A DNA stretch of 64,000 nucleotides from an uncultured Clostridium sp. (GCA_900553015.1 USBY01000001.1:1-64000); one strand, 5' to 3'; positions 43,224-53,099 are shown, counted from the stretch's first letter. Numbers and translations: made by a program. Notes: a model not told the origin generated them from the sequence alone.

Positions 43224-43820
43224 CTATTTCTTTTTAATTTCTTGTTCTAAATCATAAATTATATTTATCATCTTTTTCGAATATTCTCGTATTTTCTCTT
43301 TATCATCTTTTATCTCTGTAGGTATTTCTATTATATCACCTATTACTACATAAACTTTTTGAAAAAGATGTGGTCTTCTTGTAATAAATACTGGTAATAT
43401 TGGTACTCCACTTTCTGCGGAAAAATATACTGCACCATTTTTTACTTTATTTCTTAAATCTTCTTTTTTCTTTAATATTCCACCTTCTGGAAACATTAAA
43501 AGTTTGGAGTTTTCCTCTAGATTCAAACATTCTATAGCATGAAGAGTACTTTTTACATCTCTTTTTTCTCTGTTAACTGGAAATACTCTATATCTTCTAA
43601 ATAATTTAGCTAATAATTTATTCTTAAAAATCTCAGACTTTGCCATTATAGATAAATTATCCACTATTGGAAATATAAATGTTGGGTCTAAAACATTTGA
43701 ATGATTTGGACAGATAATATATTTCTTATTATTATCTATCTTTTCTAAACCTATATATCTAACCCTATATATAAAATGACAACAAAGTCCTTTTACTAAT
43801 GTCTTCATTATTTTATACAT
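43224..43820 (-). CDS. 1-acyl-glycerol-3-phosphate acyltransferase (PlsC-like)
   Basis: A 198-residue membrane-associated acyltransferase. NHSNVLDP (near 39) is the HX4D catalytic motif, and FPEGG near 111 the second. It probably makes phosphatidic acid from lysophosphatidic acid. Substrate chain specificity unknown. Confidence 0.88.
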   Translation of the reverse strand: MYKIMKTLVKGLCCHFIYRVRYIGLEKIDNNKKYIICPNHSNVLDPTFIFPIVDNLSIMAKSEIFKNKLLAKLFRRYRVFPVNREKRDVKSTLHAIECLNLEENSKLLMFPEGGILKKKEDLRNKVKNGAVYFSAESGVPILPVFITRRPHLFQKVYVVIGDIIEIPTEIKDDKEKIREYSKKMINIIYDLEQEIKKK

Positions 43821-43849
43821 ATAAAATATCTCCTCTTTCTATAAAATGT

Positions 43850-45865
43850 CTATTTAAATATTTGTGTTACTTTAGGAAATAGATAATGACTTCCTCCTAC
43901 TGAATTTGCATCTTCTACCATACTTACTACAACTAATTGCTTAGCTGCTGTTTCATCAGCTGTAAATGCATTAAACCAACCAATAACCTCTCCTTCTTCA
44001 TCTTTACTAGCTTTTAATTCTGCTGTTCCTGTTTTAGCACCAATTGTTAATCCATCTATTTTTGCATCATGTGCTGTTCCGTTTGGATTTTCAACAACTT
44101 GTATTAAATCTTCTTTTATTGTATTTGCGGCCTCTTCTGATATAGCATTTTCTTTTAAATATTCTGGCTGTTTGTTTTCTTCATAAATTATTGTAGGTTT
44201 TATCATATTTCCATTATTTACAAATGCAGAATATATTGATGCCATATGTATTGGATTTACTAATATTTGTCCTTGACCATATCCACTATCTGCAAGTTGA
44301 ACTTCATCATCTATTTTTCCATCTGTATCATATGTTGATTTTGATGTAGAAAGTTCAAAACTTATATCTTCATTAAATCTTAACTTATTAAGACCTTCCA
44401 TAAATCCATCATATCCTATTTTTAAAGCTGCTTTGGCAAAATATATATTATCTGATCTTATTAATGCATTTTGCATATTTGCAGGTTCATTATATGGAGT
44501 TAATGTTGTTACCATATAATTTCCCCAGCTAGAATCTTTTTGCCAACTAAGTCCACTTCTTCCAAAATCCTCATTAGGATCAATCTTTCCTTCTGTTATT
44601 CCAATTGCTCCTGTTACTGGCTTAAAAGTTGAACCTGGTGACCACGTTCCAGTAAATCTATTTAATAATGGTTTGTTTTCATCTTGATTTAACGAATTCC
44701 ATTCATCTGTACTCATTCCTAAAACAAAATCATTAGAATCATATGAAGGTGTACTTACTAGTGCTAAAATTTCACCAGTTTTTGAATCCATTGCTACATA
44801 TGCTCCCTTATTTTCTTCTAGGCTATCATAAACTTTCTTTTGTGTATTTGCATCTATTGTTAATTTTACATCTTTACCATTTTCTAGCTCTTGCTTTGCT
44901 ATTGTTTTTACTTTATCTCCATCTTCATTTTCTATATAAATTTCTTTTCCATCTTTTCCTCTTAATGTGTCTTCATATGCTTTCTCTATTCCAGCTTTAC
45001 CTATTAAACTATTACTATTATATCCTTTTCCTGCATTTGCTTCTAATTCTTCTGCACTTATTGCTTGTACATATCCTATTAACTGAGATGCTTCTTTTCC
45101 TAAAGTATATACTCTTGAACTTTCTGTAGTAATTTTTACTCCAGGAATTGTTAGTGCTTGCTCTTTTATTTGAGATTCTGTTGTTGCTACATTTTTTATT
45201 GGCACAAAAGTATCGTCTTTAACATATGACATGTTTAATTTATTGTTTATTGAATCTACTGACACTCCTAAAATAGTTGATAATTTCTGTATATCATCAT
45301 CTTTATTGGCACTCATTTTTCCTGGTACAAGTCCTATTGATGAAATATTTCCCTTACCTGCTAATAAAACATTATTTCTATCATATATATTTCCACGTTC
45401 AGCTTCTAATGTTTTTACTCTTATCTTATCATTATCACTTAATTCGGGAAAGATTATACTATTTGACCAATTTAGCTTATATTCTTTATCTTCTTTTACA
45501 AGTGTTGCTGTATTTGTAAAACTAACCTCTCCTGCAGAAGTATTCATTTTTTGTGTATATGTAATTTTCTCTCCATCATCAGCTTTTTCTACATTTGTAA
45601 TTTCTGTTGATAAATTTGTCATATCTATCCCACTATATATTGAATCATTTTTATTTACAAATGTATCTTTCGCTGTTTTGTCCTTACTTGATGAACTTAT
45701 TAACTCATATGCTTCTTCATATTTTTGTTCACCTATTTTTGAGAAGTAATTATTTAATGCCTCTTCTGGTTTTTCTGACTTATTTAACATGAAAAAAGCC
45801 ACTATTGCTACAATTATAATTACTAATATTATTAACGTCCCTATTAATACCTTTTTATTTTTCAT
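43850..45865 (-). CDS. MecA/PBP5-type class B penicillin-binding protein
   Basis: A 671-residue peptidoglycan transpeptidase: N-terminal membrane anchor (about 5-26), NTF2-like MecA N-terminal domain (about 30-145), PBP dimerisation domain (about 150-320), and a transpeptidase domain with Ser412 in STFK, an SDN motif (RSDNIYF) and KTG near 612 (GAKTGTAE). Three motifs intact. The NTF2-like domain places it with low-affinity PBPs (e.g. enterococcal PBP5), which may influence beta-lactam susceptibility. Confidence 0.93.
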   Translation of the reverse strand: MKNKKVLIGTLIILVIIIVAIVAFFMLNKSEKPEEALNNYFSKIGEQKYEEAYELISSSSKDKTAKDTFVNKNDSIYSGIDMTNLSTEITNVEKADDGEKITYTQKMNTSAGEVSFTNTATLVKEDKEYKLNWSNSIIFPELSDNDKIRVKTLEAERGNIYDRNNVLLAGKGNISSIGLVPGKMSANKDDDIQKLSTILGVSVDSINNKLNMSYVKDDTFVPIKNVATTESQIKEQALTIPGVKITTESSRVYTLGKEASQLIGYVQAISAEELEANAGKGYNSNSLIGKAGIEKAYEDTLRGKDGKEIYIENEDGDKVKTIAKQELENGKDVKLTIDANTQKKVYDSLEENKGAYVAMDSKTGEILALVSTPSYDSNDFVLGMSTDEWNSLNQDENKPLLNRFTGTWSPGSTFKPVTGAIGITEGKIDPNEDFGRSGLSWQKDSSWGNYMVTTLTPYNEPANMQNALIRSDNIYFAKAALKIGYDGFMEGLNKLRFNEDISFELSTSKSTYDTDGKIDDEVQLADSGYGQGQILVNPIHMASIYSAFVNNGNMIKPTIIYEENKQPEYLKENAISEEAANTIKEDLIQVVENPNGTAHDAKIDGLTIGAKTGTAELKASKDEEGEVIGWFNAFTADETAAKQLVVVSMVEDANSVGGSHYLFPKVTQIFK

Positions 45866-45911
45866 ATACTCCCCTCCTTTCGGTATAATATCTCATTTTT
45901 TTACAAAAGTA

Positions 45912-45938
45912 AATAGAGTCATTATTTAAATGACTCTA
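45912..45938 (-). terminator. terminator of the fused ABC exporter gene
   Basis: Stem TAGAGTCATT/AATGACTCTA with a short loop, followed on the minus strand by a U-rich stretch (TTTACTTTTGT). Confidence 0.75.
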
Positions 45939-45946
45939 CTCTTAGT

Positions 45947-48505
45947 TTACTCTGTTCTTAATGCTTCAACTGGGTCTTTTTTACTTGCCATCCTTGATGG
46001 AATCAATCCTGCAATTATAGTAAGAACCATGCTAATTACCACTAAAATTATTGCTGCATTTACTGGTAAAACAGCATTTACTGTATCCATATTAGTTAAA
46101 GAATGAATAATACTATTAATTGGTATGTTAAGTAATAGTGTTACAACAATTCCTAAAATTCCTGCAATTAATCCCACTATAAATGTTTCCGCATTAAATA
46201 CTCTTGATATATCTTTTTTAGAAGCACCTATTGCTCTTAAAATTCCTATTTCTTTTGTTCTTTCTAATACTGATATATATGTTATTATTCCTATCATTAT
46301 TGATGAAACTACTAATGAAATTGCAACAAACGCTATTAATACATAACTTATTGTATCAACAATTTGAGTTACAGATTTCATTAATAAACCAACTGTATCT
46401 GTATAATTTACTTCATTTTCTTCTTTGCCATCTGCAATTTGTTTATTATTATATTCTGTTATTGCATCTGTAATTCTATTCTTTGCTTCGAAATCTTTTG
46501 GATAAATACTTATAGCTGATGGTTTTGCTAAATCTACTACTCCTAATGTTTCAAGATTTTTGTCATATGATGCATTTTCATTTTGTTCATATGCTTCCAT
46601 CATTAACTGTATTTGATTAGCATCTAACCTAGAAAGCATTGCTCTTTGTTCTTCTGTTAAAGAATTATAATCGAACTTTCCATCTTCACCTTTTTTGGGA
46701 AATTCCAATCCATTAAATACATTAATCTCTGGATTTTCTTTTTGCTCTTTTACTATCTCTTGTTCATTTATTTTATTAATAACATGTTCTTTTAAAGTTT
46801 TTAAATAACCTATTTCTCCAGCTGTTTGAGTAGATATACTTCCTTCTTTTTGTTTTATAATTCCTACTACTTTTATTTCTTCAGCATTATCTACTTTTTC
46901 CTTCATATATTCTTCATCATCACTTTTATCTATCCACATATTATTTGCTTTTTCATAATAGTCTGTATTTAATAAAACTTTAAAAGATAGATTTAGTAAA
47001 TCATCATAAGTATATGAAGTTTGTTCATCCTCTTCTAATTTTTCATCATTCTGTATTGCATCTATTTTTTCTTCTAATTCTTTTTGATCTTTTATTCCTA
47101 AAGTATATAATGTATAATCACTAATTTTATTATTTTCATCAGCTATTAAAACAACTTCATTATAATTTTGTGGCCAATTACCTGCAACTACATCATATTG
47201 TGAATTATTTAATTCTTGATTATCTAATAATTCTGTAAAACAATCTGTACCCATTGCCATTCCTGTTTGTTGCATCCCTAATTTTTCCATAACAGTACTT
47301 AGATTTACTTGTACTACTCCATTTGAAGTGTCTGTTTTATATAAATTCAAATTCAAATTATAATCATATTTTATAGCATTTGCATTATCAGATATTCCAT
47401 TATTACCCTCATCTATATATTTTTTTAGTTCTTCTAAATTGTTTGTTTGCTTTTTGTCGGCTAATACTGTTAACATATCTGTCATAATATTATTAGAATA
47501 TATCTTTCCATCTTCATGGGCTTCTTCTCCTTCTGTCATTTCGCCCATCATTCTTTCCATCATACTTGTTAAATCTACTGTAGTTTCTTGAATCTGAATG
47601 GGATAACTTGATAATGTATCTTCTTGCACTTTATTTATATAGTTTTGAACTCCTGTAGATAAAGATAATATTAATGCAATTCCTATAATACCTATACTTC
47701 CTGCAAAAGATGTTAAAATTGTTCTTCCTTTTTTTGTCATTAAATTATTTAAACTTAATGAAATTGCTGTAAAAAAGCTCATCGCTGTTTTTCCGCTTTT
47801 GGCTTTTTTCTTTTCTTCTTTTTCACTACTATATGGATTTGTATCATCTTGAACAACTCCATCTAATACACGAATTACCCTAGTAGAATATTTTTCTGCA
47901 AGTGTTGGGTTATGTGTTACCATAATTATTAATTTGTCTTTTGAAATACTTTTTAGTAATTCCATTATTTGTACACTTGTCTTTGTATCTAGTGCTCCTG
48001 TTGGTTCATCTGCAAGTATAATATCCGGATCATTTACTAATGCTCTAGCTATTGCAACTCTTTGCATTTGACCACCAGATAATTGATTTGGTCTTTTATG
48101 TATTTGTTCTTTTAGTCCAACTTTTTCTAAAGCTTCTATTGCACGTTTTTTTCTTTCTTCTCTAGATACCCCAGAAAGTGTTAATGCTAATTCTACGTTT
48201 GATAATACACTTTGGTGTGGAATCAAGTTATAGTTTTGGAATACAAAACCTACCGAATAATTCCTATACGCATCCCAATCTCTATCTTTAAATTCTTTTG
48301 TTGATTTACCATTTATAATTAAATCACCTGATGTATATCTATCTAGTCCACCAATTATATTTAATAATGTAGTTTTTCCGCATCCACTTGGACCTAATAT
48401 AGATACAAATTCATTACTCCTAAATTCTAAATTTATCCCTTTTAATGCTTTAACTACTTCATCCCCTGATTTATAATTTTTTGTAATATTCGCTAATTTA
48501 AGCAT
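45947..48505 (-). CDS. ABC transporter, ATPase-permease fusion (MacB/FtsX type)
   Basis: An 852-residue fusion protein: an ABC domain (1-230) with Walker A GPSGCGKT (about 37-44), signature LSGGQMQRV (near 141) and LADEPTGALD; then a membrane helix (about 265-290), a long extracytoplasmic domain (about 295-720) and three C-terminal helices of the MacB/LolE-FtsX fold, ending LIPSRMASKKDPVEALRTE. Such fusions usually work as homodimers to export peptides or lipoproteins. Substrate not known. Confidence 0.88.
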   Translation of the reverse strand: MLKLANITKNYKSGDEVVKALKGINLEFRSNEFVSILGPSGCGKTTLLNIIGGLDRYTSGDLIINGKSTKEFKDRDWDAYRNYSVGFVFQNYNLIPHQSVLSNVELALTLSGVSREERKKRAIEALEKVGLKEQIHKRPNQLSGGQMQRVAIARALVNDPDIILADEPTGALDTKTSVQIMELLKSISKDKLIIMVTHNPTLAEKYSTRVIRVLDGVVQDDTNPYSSEKEEKKKAKSGKTAMSFFTAISLSLNNLMTKKGRTILTSFAGSIGIIGIALILSLSTGVQNYINKVQEDTLSSYPIQIQETTVDLTSMMERMMGEMTEGEEAHEDGKIYSNNIMTDMLTVLADKKQTNNLEELKKYIDEGNNGISDNANAIKYDYNLNLNLYKTDTSNGVVQVNLSTVMEKLGMQQTGMAMGTDCFTELLDNQELNNSQYDVVAGNWPQNYNEVVLIADENNKISDYTLYTLGIKDQKELEEKIDAIQNDEKLEEDEQTSYTYDDLLNLSFKVLLNTDYYEKANNMWIDKSDDEEYMKEKVDNAEEIKVVGIIKQKEGSISTQTAGEIGYLKTLKEHVINKINEQEIVKEQKENPEINVFNGLEFPKKGEDGKFDYNSLTEEQRAMLSRLDANQIQLMMEAYEQNENASYDKNLETLGVVDLAKPSAISIYPKDFEAKNRITDAITEYNNKQIADGKEENEVNYTDTVGLLMKSVTQIVDTISYVLIAFVAISLVVSSIMIGIITYISVLERTKEIGILRAIGASKKDISRVFNAETFIVGLIAGILGIVVTLLLNIPINSIIHSLTNMDTVNAVLPVNAAIILVVISMVLTIIAGLIPSRMASKKDPVEALRTE

Positions 48506-48514
48506 TTTTTCCTC

Positions 48515-49153
48515 CTATGCATTTGATTGAATTTTGTTAATGTCAAAGAAACTGTTAGTTATCATATTTCTTACATTAAATTTTGTTTCTGATTCTTTTT
48601 GGACAATAAACATTCCCATATCGGTTCTTTCTTTAGATACTCCATTTACTTTTTGTGAATTGTAATACAACATAATAGTATATATCTCGTGACCTTCTGT
48701 TCCATAATCTATTTTTCCATTATTTTGAAGTGCTCCTGGTGTTATACTATATGTACCTTTATAATAATTATTGTCTTTTGTATATTGTGACTGGTACCAA
48801 TAAAATGATTTATCTTTATTAAATTCAAAATATCCTATATTTTCACTATTCCCTAGCCAATTTCCAATTATAGGATTATTTTTGATTTCTTCCTCTTCGG
48901 TAATTTGACTTGTATTACCTGTATTTTCATCTTCTTTTAATGAAAATATAAATTTTACGCCAACAATTGTAATAGATATAATTATTAGTATTATCCCAAT
49001 TATAGACATATACGAAATTTTTGATTTATTAATTAATAAACCTACTATTCCAAATACAAAACCTATTGCTCCAAGTATAATGGTTAGAAGCAAATGTCCT
49101 GTTAACGCTAATACAACACTTACAATTCCCAAAATCAAACTAGCTATGCCCAT
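48515..49153 (-). CDS. predicted membrane protein, unknown
   Basis: A 212-residue protein with three closely spaced hydrophobic helices (about 3-21, 22-43, 47-70) resembling DUF4190-like proteins. A Ser/Asn/Glu linker and a C-terminal soluble domain follow (about 95-205, GNWLGNSENIGYFEF..., resembling a lipocalin-like or YxeA-like strand pattern). Just upstream of the fused ABC exporter (9 bp), probably co-transcribed; could be an accessory. Confidence 0.65.
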   Translation of the reverse strand: MGIASLILGIVSVVLALTGHLLLTIILGAIGFVFGIVGLLINKSKISYMSIIGIILIIISITIVGVKFIFSLKEDENTGNTSQITEEEEIKNNPIIGNWLGNSENIGYFEFNKDKSFYWYQSQYTKDNNYYKGTYSITPGALQNNGKIDYGTEGHEIYTIMLYYNSQKVNGVSKERTDMGMFIVQKESETKFNVRNMITNSFFDINKIQSNA

Positions 49154-49180
49154 AAATATATCCCCCTTTTCATATTCATA

Positions 49181-49209
49181 ATAATATAAATAAAAAAAAT
49201 ACTTGTCAA
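49181..49209 (-). promoter_or_regulatory. sigma-A promoter for membrane protein-ABC operon
   Basis: Minus strand: -35 TTGACA (49204-49209), 17-bp spacer, -10 TATTAT (49181-49186). Confidence 0.75.
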
Positions 49210-49231
49210 TTATTTGGGCATATATTATTTT

Positions 49232-49274
49232 CTCCCCATACTTGTATTATTTTTAATACTTTAAGTATGGGGAG
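49232..49274 (-). terminator. long hairpin after the 120-aa gene
   Basis: Nested stem CTCCCCATACTT/AAGTATGGGGAG with a further inner AT stem. Followed on the minus strand by AAAATAATAT, so the U-tract is poor, but no other role is evident. Confidence 0.6.
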
Positions 49275-49286
49275 ATTTCGGAAAGC

Positions 49287-49649
49287 TTAGCGTTCATTGA
49301 ACCACCTTTTCGGAGTTCGATGTATGCGAAAATACGTAGTTACTGACGTCACTATTGTGCGGTCTCTTTTGTCGTCATCTAATGCTGATTTTGGCTCATG
49401 ATTTAAATAGGTCTTTTCAGTAATGAAAAATCCTTCTTTCCTGCAATTTTTCTTGAATTTCTGCAATTCTTTATCCGTAGATAAAGAATCTTCCTCTAAC
49501 AGATTTGCTAAAAGAACAGATAAATCATCATTTTTTTCCTTTGGAATATGGCCAATCATCACTAGTCGAAAGCCATGGCTTAATGTACAATCTGACATTT
49601 CGACCTTTTTTATCACACCATTCCGCCCTACACTCATACTGTAATTCAT
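49287..49649 (-). CDS. small protein of unknown family, paralogue A
   Basis: A 120-residue soluble protein, basic C-terminus. Its ending TIVTSVTTYFRIHRTPKRWFNE aligns with TIRTVTLYIQVRRTFAKWIEE of the 111-residue protein at 51108. The shared core suggests a common family; both flank eno. Codon use is richer in GC (CGG, GGC, GTC) than in nearby genes. Has its own promoter and hairpin. I cannot name a function. Confidence 0.7.
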   Translation of the reverse strand: MNYSMSVGRNGVIKKVEMSDCTLSHGFRLVMIGHIPKEKNDDLSVLLANLLEEDSLSTDKELQKFKKNCRKEGFFITEKTYLNHEPKSALDDDKRDRTIVTSVTTYFRIHRTPKRWFNER

Positions 49650-49691
49650 AACTCGATCCTTTCCTTAACTAAAACAACTTGTGTCCTATAT

Positions 49692-49720
49692 AGAATATCA
49701 CAATTTACATTTTTTAGCAA
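49692..49720 (-). promoter_or_regulatory. promoter for the 120-aa gene
   Basis: Minus strand: -35 TTGCTA (49715-49720), 17-bp spacer, -10 TATTCT (49692-49697). Confidence 0.6.
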
Positions 49721-49730
49721 TTTAAAATGC

Positions 49731-50996
49731 TTATTTTAATTCATTTTCTATATTTAATAATCTATTATATTTTGCAACTCTATCTGTTCTGCATGGTGCT
49801 CCTGTTTTTATTTGACCGGCATTTACTGCTACTGCAATATCTGCTATAGTTGTATCTTCTGTTTCACCTGATCTATGTGATATTACAGTTGTATAGCCTG
49901 CCTTTTGTGCCATTTCTATTGCATCTAACGTTTCTGTTAATGTTCCTATTTGATTTGGTTTTATTAATATGCTATTAGCTACTTTATTTTTTATTCCTTT
50001 TCTTAATCTATCTGTATTTGTAACAAATAAATCATCACCAACTAATTGAATTTTACTACCTAGCTTTTGAGTAAGTTTTTTCCATGAATTCCAATCTTCT
50101 TCAGCTAAGCCATCTTCTATTGAAACTATTGGGTATTTTTGTACCAACTCTTCTAAATAATCTATCATCTCATCACTAGTTTTAAAAGTACCTGTTTTCC
50201 AAAATAAATATCCATTTTTTCCTACTTTTTTTGCCTCATCATACATTTCTGTACTTGCAACATCTAATGCTATTGATATATCTTTTCCAGGTATATATCC
50301 TGCTTTTTTTATTGCTTCTACAATTACATCTAATGCTTCTTCTTCGCTTTGTAAGTTTGGAGCAAATCCTCCTTCATCTCCTACAGCAACGGAATATCCT
50401 TTTGATTTTAATACTTTTTTTAGATTATGGTATGTTTCAACTCCCATTTGTAGGTTTTCTGCAAAATCTTTGCCTGAAGTTGGCATTATCATAAATTCTT
50501 GTGAACTAATATTATTATCGGAATGTTTTCCACCATTTAATATATTCATCATCGGAGTTGGTAATTTTTTTGCATTTACTCCTCCGATGTAATTATATAG
50601 CGTCATTCCTAATGAATTTGCTGCTGCTTTTGCTACTGCCAGTGACACACCTAAAGTTGCATTTGCACCCAACTTTTCTTTATTATCTGTACCATCAATA
50701 TCAATCAATTTTTGGTCTATTTTTAATTGATCATATACATTCATACCTGTGATTTTTTTTGCAATAGTTCTATTTACATTTTCTACTGCTTTTTTTACTC
50801 CTTTTCCCATATAGCGTTCTTCATCATTATCTCTTAGCTCCACTGCTTCAAAACTTCCTGTTGATGCTCCTGATGGTACTTTTGCCACACCACAAAATCC
50901 TCCATCTGTTATAACCTCAACTTGAACAGTTGGATTTCCTCTTGAATCTAGCACTTCTAGTGCTTCTACACTTTCTATTTTCAAATAATCTTTCAT
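49731..50996 (-). CDS. eno: enolase
   Basis: Converts 2-phosphoglycerate to phosphoenolpyruvate. 421 residues; SGASTGSFEAVELRD near 42, the Mg site and catalytic loop (GDEGGFAPNLQ near 205, SIEDGLAEEDW near 285, LIKPNQIGTLTE near 335) and SHRSGETED near 370. Last glycolytic gene of a long cluster, separately flanked by two small unknown genes. Confidence 0.97.
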   Translation of the reverse strand: MKDYLKIESVEALEVLDSRGNPTVQVEVITDGGFCGVAKVPSGASTGSFEAVELRDNDEERYMGKGVKKAVENVNRTIAKKITGMNVYDQLKIDQKLIDIDGTDNKEKLGANATLGVSLAVAKAAANSLGMTLYNYIGGVNAKKLPTPMMNILNGGKHSDNNISSQEFMIMPTSGKDFAENLQMGVETYHNLKKVLKSKGYSVAVGDEGGFAPNLQSEEEALDVIVEAIKKAGYIPGKDISIALDVASTEMYDEAKKVGKNGYLFWKTGTFKTSDEMIDYLEELVQKYPIVSIEDGLAEEDWNSWKKLTQKLGSKIQLVGDDLFVTNTDRLRKGIKNKVANSILIKPNQIGTLTETLDAIEMAQKAGYTTVISHRSGETEDTTIADIAVAVNAGQIKTGAPCRTDRVAKYNRLLNIENELK

Positions 50997-51053
50997 AACA
51001 TACCTCCATTTATATTATTATTGCCAATTATTTGAAAATATATCCAATTATTT

Positions 51054-51097
51054 AAGAAAAGGGCTAAATGCGTTTTATATTTTTCGCATTCAGCCCT
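51054..51097 (-). terminator. terminator of the 111-aa gene
   Basis: Minus strand stem AGGGCTGAATGCG/CGCATTTAGCCCT, 13 pairs, then TTTTCTT. Confidence 0.85.
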
Positions 51098-51107
51098 CTT
51101 CTATAAC

Positions 51108-51443
51108 CTAAAAAATTTCTTCGATCCATTTGGCAAAAGTTCTTCTGACTTGAATATATAATGTCACCGTTCTAATTGTTCCAAACTCATCAATAAGTTC
51201 TTCATCCATATCCTCACTTTTAGAAGATATTTCATACTTGATGATAAGTCCATTTCTTCTTTTTTGATATTTTTGGAAAGCAATAACTTCCTTGTAAATA
51301 TCTTCAATTAATAAATATTCTTCTGAAGCAAATTTTTCCGCCATCTGTTCAAAATCTTCTTCCAGTTCTATAGGAACATATCCTGTTACCTCCAAGATGT
51401 ATTCGTCTTTCAAATTAGACCGCTTAATTATAAGTTCTCTCAT
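51108..51443 (-). CDS. small protein of unknown family, paralogue B
   Basis: A 111-residue soluble acidic protein (MRELIIKRSNLKDEYILEVTGYVP...). Related to the product at 49287-49649 through its C-terminal strand-helix segment and similar length. It sits alone between GGGtGRT and eno, with its own promoter (-10 TATAAT at 51481-51486) and terminator. Not recognised; no membrane helix or catalytic motif visible. Confidence 0.7.
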   Translation of the reverse strand: MRELIIKRSNLKDEYILEVTGYVPIELEEDFEQMAEKFASEEYLLIEDIYKEVIAFQKYQKRRNGLIIKYEISSKSEDMDEELIDEFGTIRTVTLYIQVRRTFAKWIEEIF

Positions 51444-51595
51444 CTTTTTTCCTTCCTTTCAACTGTTTTTAGGTTATTATATTATACACCATTTTCTATT
51501 TTTTTGCATTACTTTTTGAGATATTACGATTCAAAACACTTCATATATTGGTTGTATTTACTATATTCATAACTTACTTACAATCAAAAGAAAAG

Positions 51596-51628
51596 CCCCT
51601 GCTTGTTAAGTTATTTAACAAGTAGGGG
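51596..51628 (-). terminator. terminator of the GGGtGRT gene
   Basis: Minus strand stem CCCCTACTTGTTAA/TTAACAAGCAGGGG (14 pairs, one A-C mismatch) with a 5-nt loop, then CTTTTCTTTT. Confidence 0.85.
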
Positions 51629-51652
51629 TATTATATTTTATGTTTACCATAT

Positions 51653-51679
51653 GAACTTTAAGCTCCGTCCCCAAAGTTC
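51653..51679 (+). repeat. 27-bp palindromic repeat, copy 3 with different arms
   Basis: Arms GAACTTT and AAAGTTC (7 bp each) enclose 13 nt ending CCGTCCCC. The core matches copies 1 and 2, but the arms differ and still pair, so base pairing rather than sequence is conserved. Confidence 0.8.
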
Positions 51680-51680
51680 A

Positions 51681-52682
51681 TTATTTCATAGCTTCTTCTA
51701 CTGCAACTGCTACTGCAACTGAAGCTCCAACCATTGGGTTGTTACCCATTCCGATTAATCCCATCATTTCAACGTGAGCTGGAACTGAAGAGCTTCCTGC
51801 GAATTGTGCATCTGAATGCATTCTTCCCATTGTATCTGTCATACCATATGAAGCTGGTCCAGCAGCCATATTGTCTGGGTGTAATGTTCTTCCTGTTCCA
51901 CCACCTGATGCAACAGAGAAGTATTTTTTACCTGCTTCTATTCTTTCTTTCTTATATGTACCTGCAACTGGATGTTGGAATCTTGTTGGGTTTGTTGAGT
52001 TTCCTGTAATAGATACATCAACATCTTCTAGCCACATTATAGCTACACCTTCTCTAACATCATTTGCACCATAACATCTAACTTCTGCTCTTTCTCCGTT
52101 TGAATATGGTATTTCTTCTACTACATTAACTTTTCCTGTAAAGAAATCAAATTCTGTTTTTACATATGTAAATCCGTTAATTCTAGAAATAACTTGAGCA
52201 GCATCTTTTCCTAAACCATTTAAGATAACTCTTAATGGTTCTTTTCTAACTTTGTTTGCAGATTTTGCTATACCAATAGCTCCTTCTGCTGCTGCAAAGC
52301 TTTCATGTCCTGCTAAGAATGCAAAACATTTTGTATCTTCTGAAAGTAACATAGATGCTAAGTTTCCATGTCCTAATCCAACTTTTCTATCATCTGCAAC
52401 TGAACCTGGAATACAGAATGCTTGTAATCCTTCTCCAATAGCTTTTGCTGCATCTGCTGCTTTAGTACATCCTTTTTTAATTGCTATTGCAGCACCTAAT
52501 GTATATGCCCAAGCTGCATTTTCGAAACATATTGGTTGTACTCCTTTTACTATTTCATATGGATTAAATCCTTTATCTGTACATATTTTTAATGCATCTT
52601 CAAAATCTTTTATTCCGTATTTTTCCATTACTGGTTTGATTTGGTCTATTCTTCTTTCATAACTTTCAAATGTTACTGCCAT
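51681..52682 (-). CDS. GGGtGRT-family protein
   Basis: A 333-residue cytosolic protein with the diagnostic SGGGTGRTLHPDN near 267, and conserved blocks GHGNLASMLLSEDTKCFAFLAGHESFAAAEG near 105 and PAHVEMMGLIGMGNNPMVGAS at the C-terminus. The family is recognised in anaerobic Firmicutes but its activity is not described. It usually travels with a NifU-like Fe-S scaffold, as here (two genes upstream). AAAGGAGG precedes the start; the preceding gene's stop abuts it. Confidence 0.85.
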   Translation of the reverse strand: MAVTFESYERRIDQIKPVMEKYGIKDFEDALKICTDKGFNPYEIVKGVQPICFENAAWAYTLGAAIAIKKGCTKAADAAKAIGEGLQAFCIPGSVADDRKVGLGHGNLASMLLSEDTKCFAFLAGHESFAAAEGAIGIAKSANKVRKEPLRVILNGLGKDAAQVISRINGFTYVKTEFDFFTGKVNVVEEIPYSNGERAEVRCYGANDVREGVAIMWLEDVDVSITGNSTNPTRFQHPVAGTYKKERIEAGKKYFSVASGGGTGRTLHPDNMAAGPASYGMTDTMGRMHSDAQFAGSSSVPAHVEMMGLIGMGNNPMVGASVAVAVAVEEAMK

Positions 52683-53099
52683 TTAATCTTCCTCCTTTAA
52701 TATATTCTCCAAATTGTTTATTATTTCATTTATATCTGTATATGGAATAATTTTTAATCTATTATTACCTCTAAGCATTGTTGTAATTTTTGGTGTTACA
52801 TTTTTATCATAAACACATATTATTCTTTTATTGTGGCTATCTGCATAACCAATTTCATATCCAACTCCTAATGATGGAACTGTTACCTCTGCAAAAACTA
52901 AATCTGCTTGTTTTAGTCTATCTACTAAACTTTCGAAAACTTCGTTATCTGAAATGCTCTCTTCACGAATTAATACATTATCATCCGCTACTTCTTCATC
53001 TAAAACATTACCAAACTTTGCAAGCTCTTTTACTAATTTTTTATATGATTCTAATTTTTGTCTTCCACCATATATTGAACCTGAAAAATAAATATTCAT
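52683..53099 (-). CDS. 2'-deoxynucleoside 5'-phosphate N-hydrolase (DNPH1/RCL)-like
   Basis: A 138-residue Rossmann-like enzyme with NIYFSGSIYGGR at the N-terminus and DLVFAEVTVPSLGVGYEIGYA near 70, the latter carrying the catalytic Glu region of DNPH1/RCL. By family it cleaves the N-glycosidic bond of deoxynucleotides (nucleotide-pool cleaning). The stop codon directly adjoins the GGGtGRT start, so the two genes are tightly coupled. Confidence 0.8.
   Translation of the reverse strand: MNIYFSGSIYGGRQKLESYKKLVKELAKFGNVLDEEVADDNVLIREESISDNEVFESLVDRLKQADLVFAEVTVPSLGVGYEIGYADSHNKRIICVYDKNVTPKITTMLRGNNRLKIIPYTDINEIINNLENILKEED

Noticed and set aside
44743..45129. Leu/Tyr-rich 128-codon frame opposite the PBP gene
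   Set aside because: Composition is a mirror of Asn/Lys/Glu codons on the coding strand; no ribosome site.
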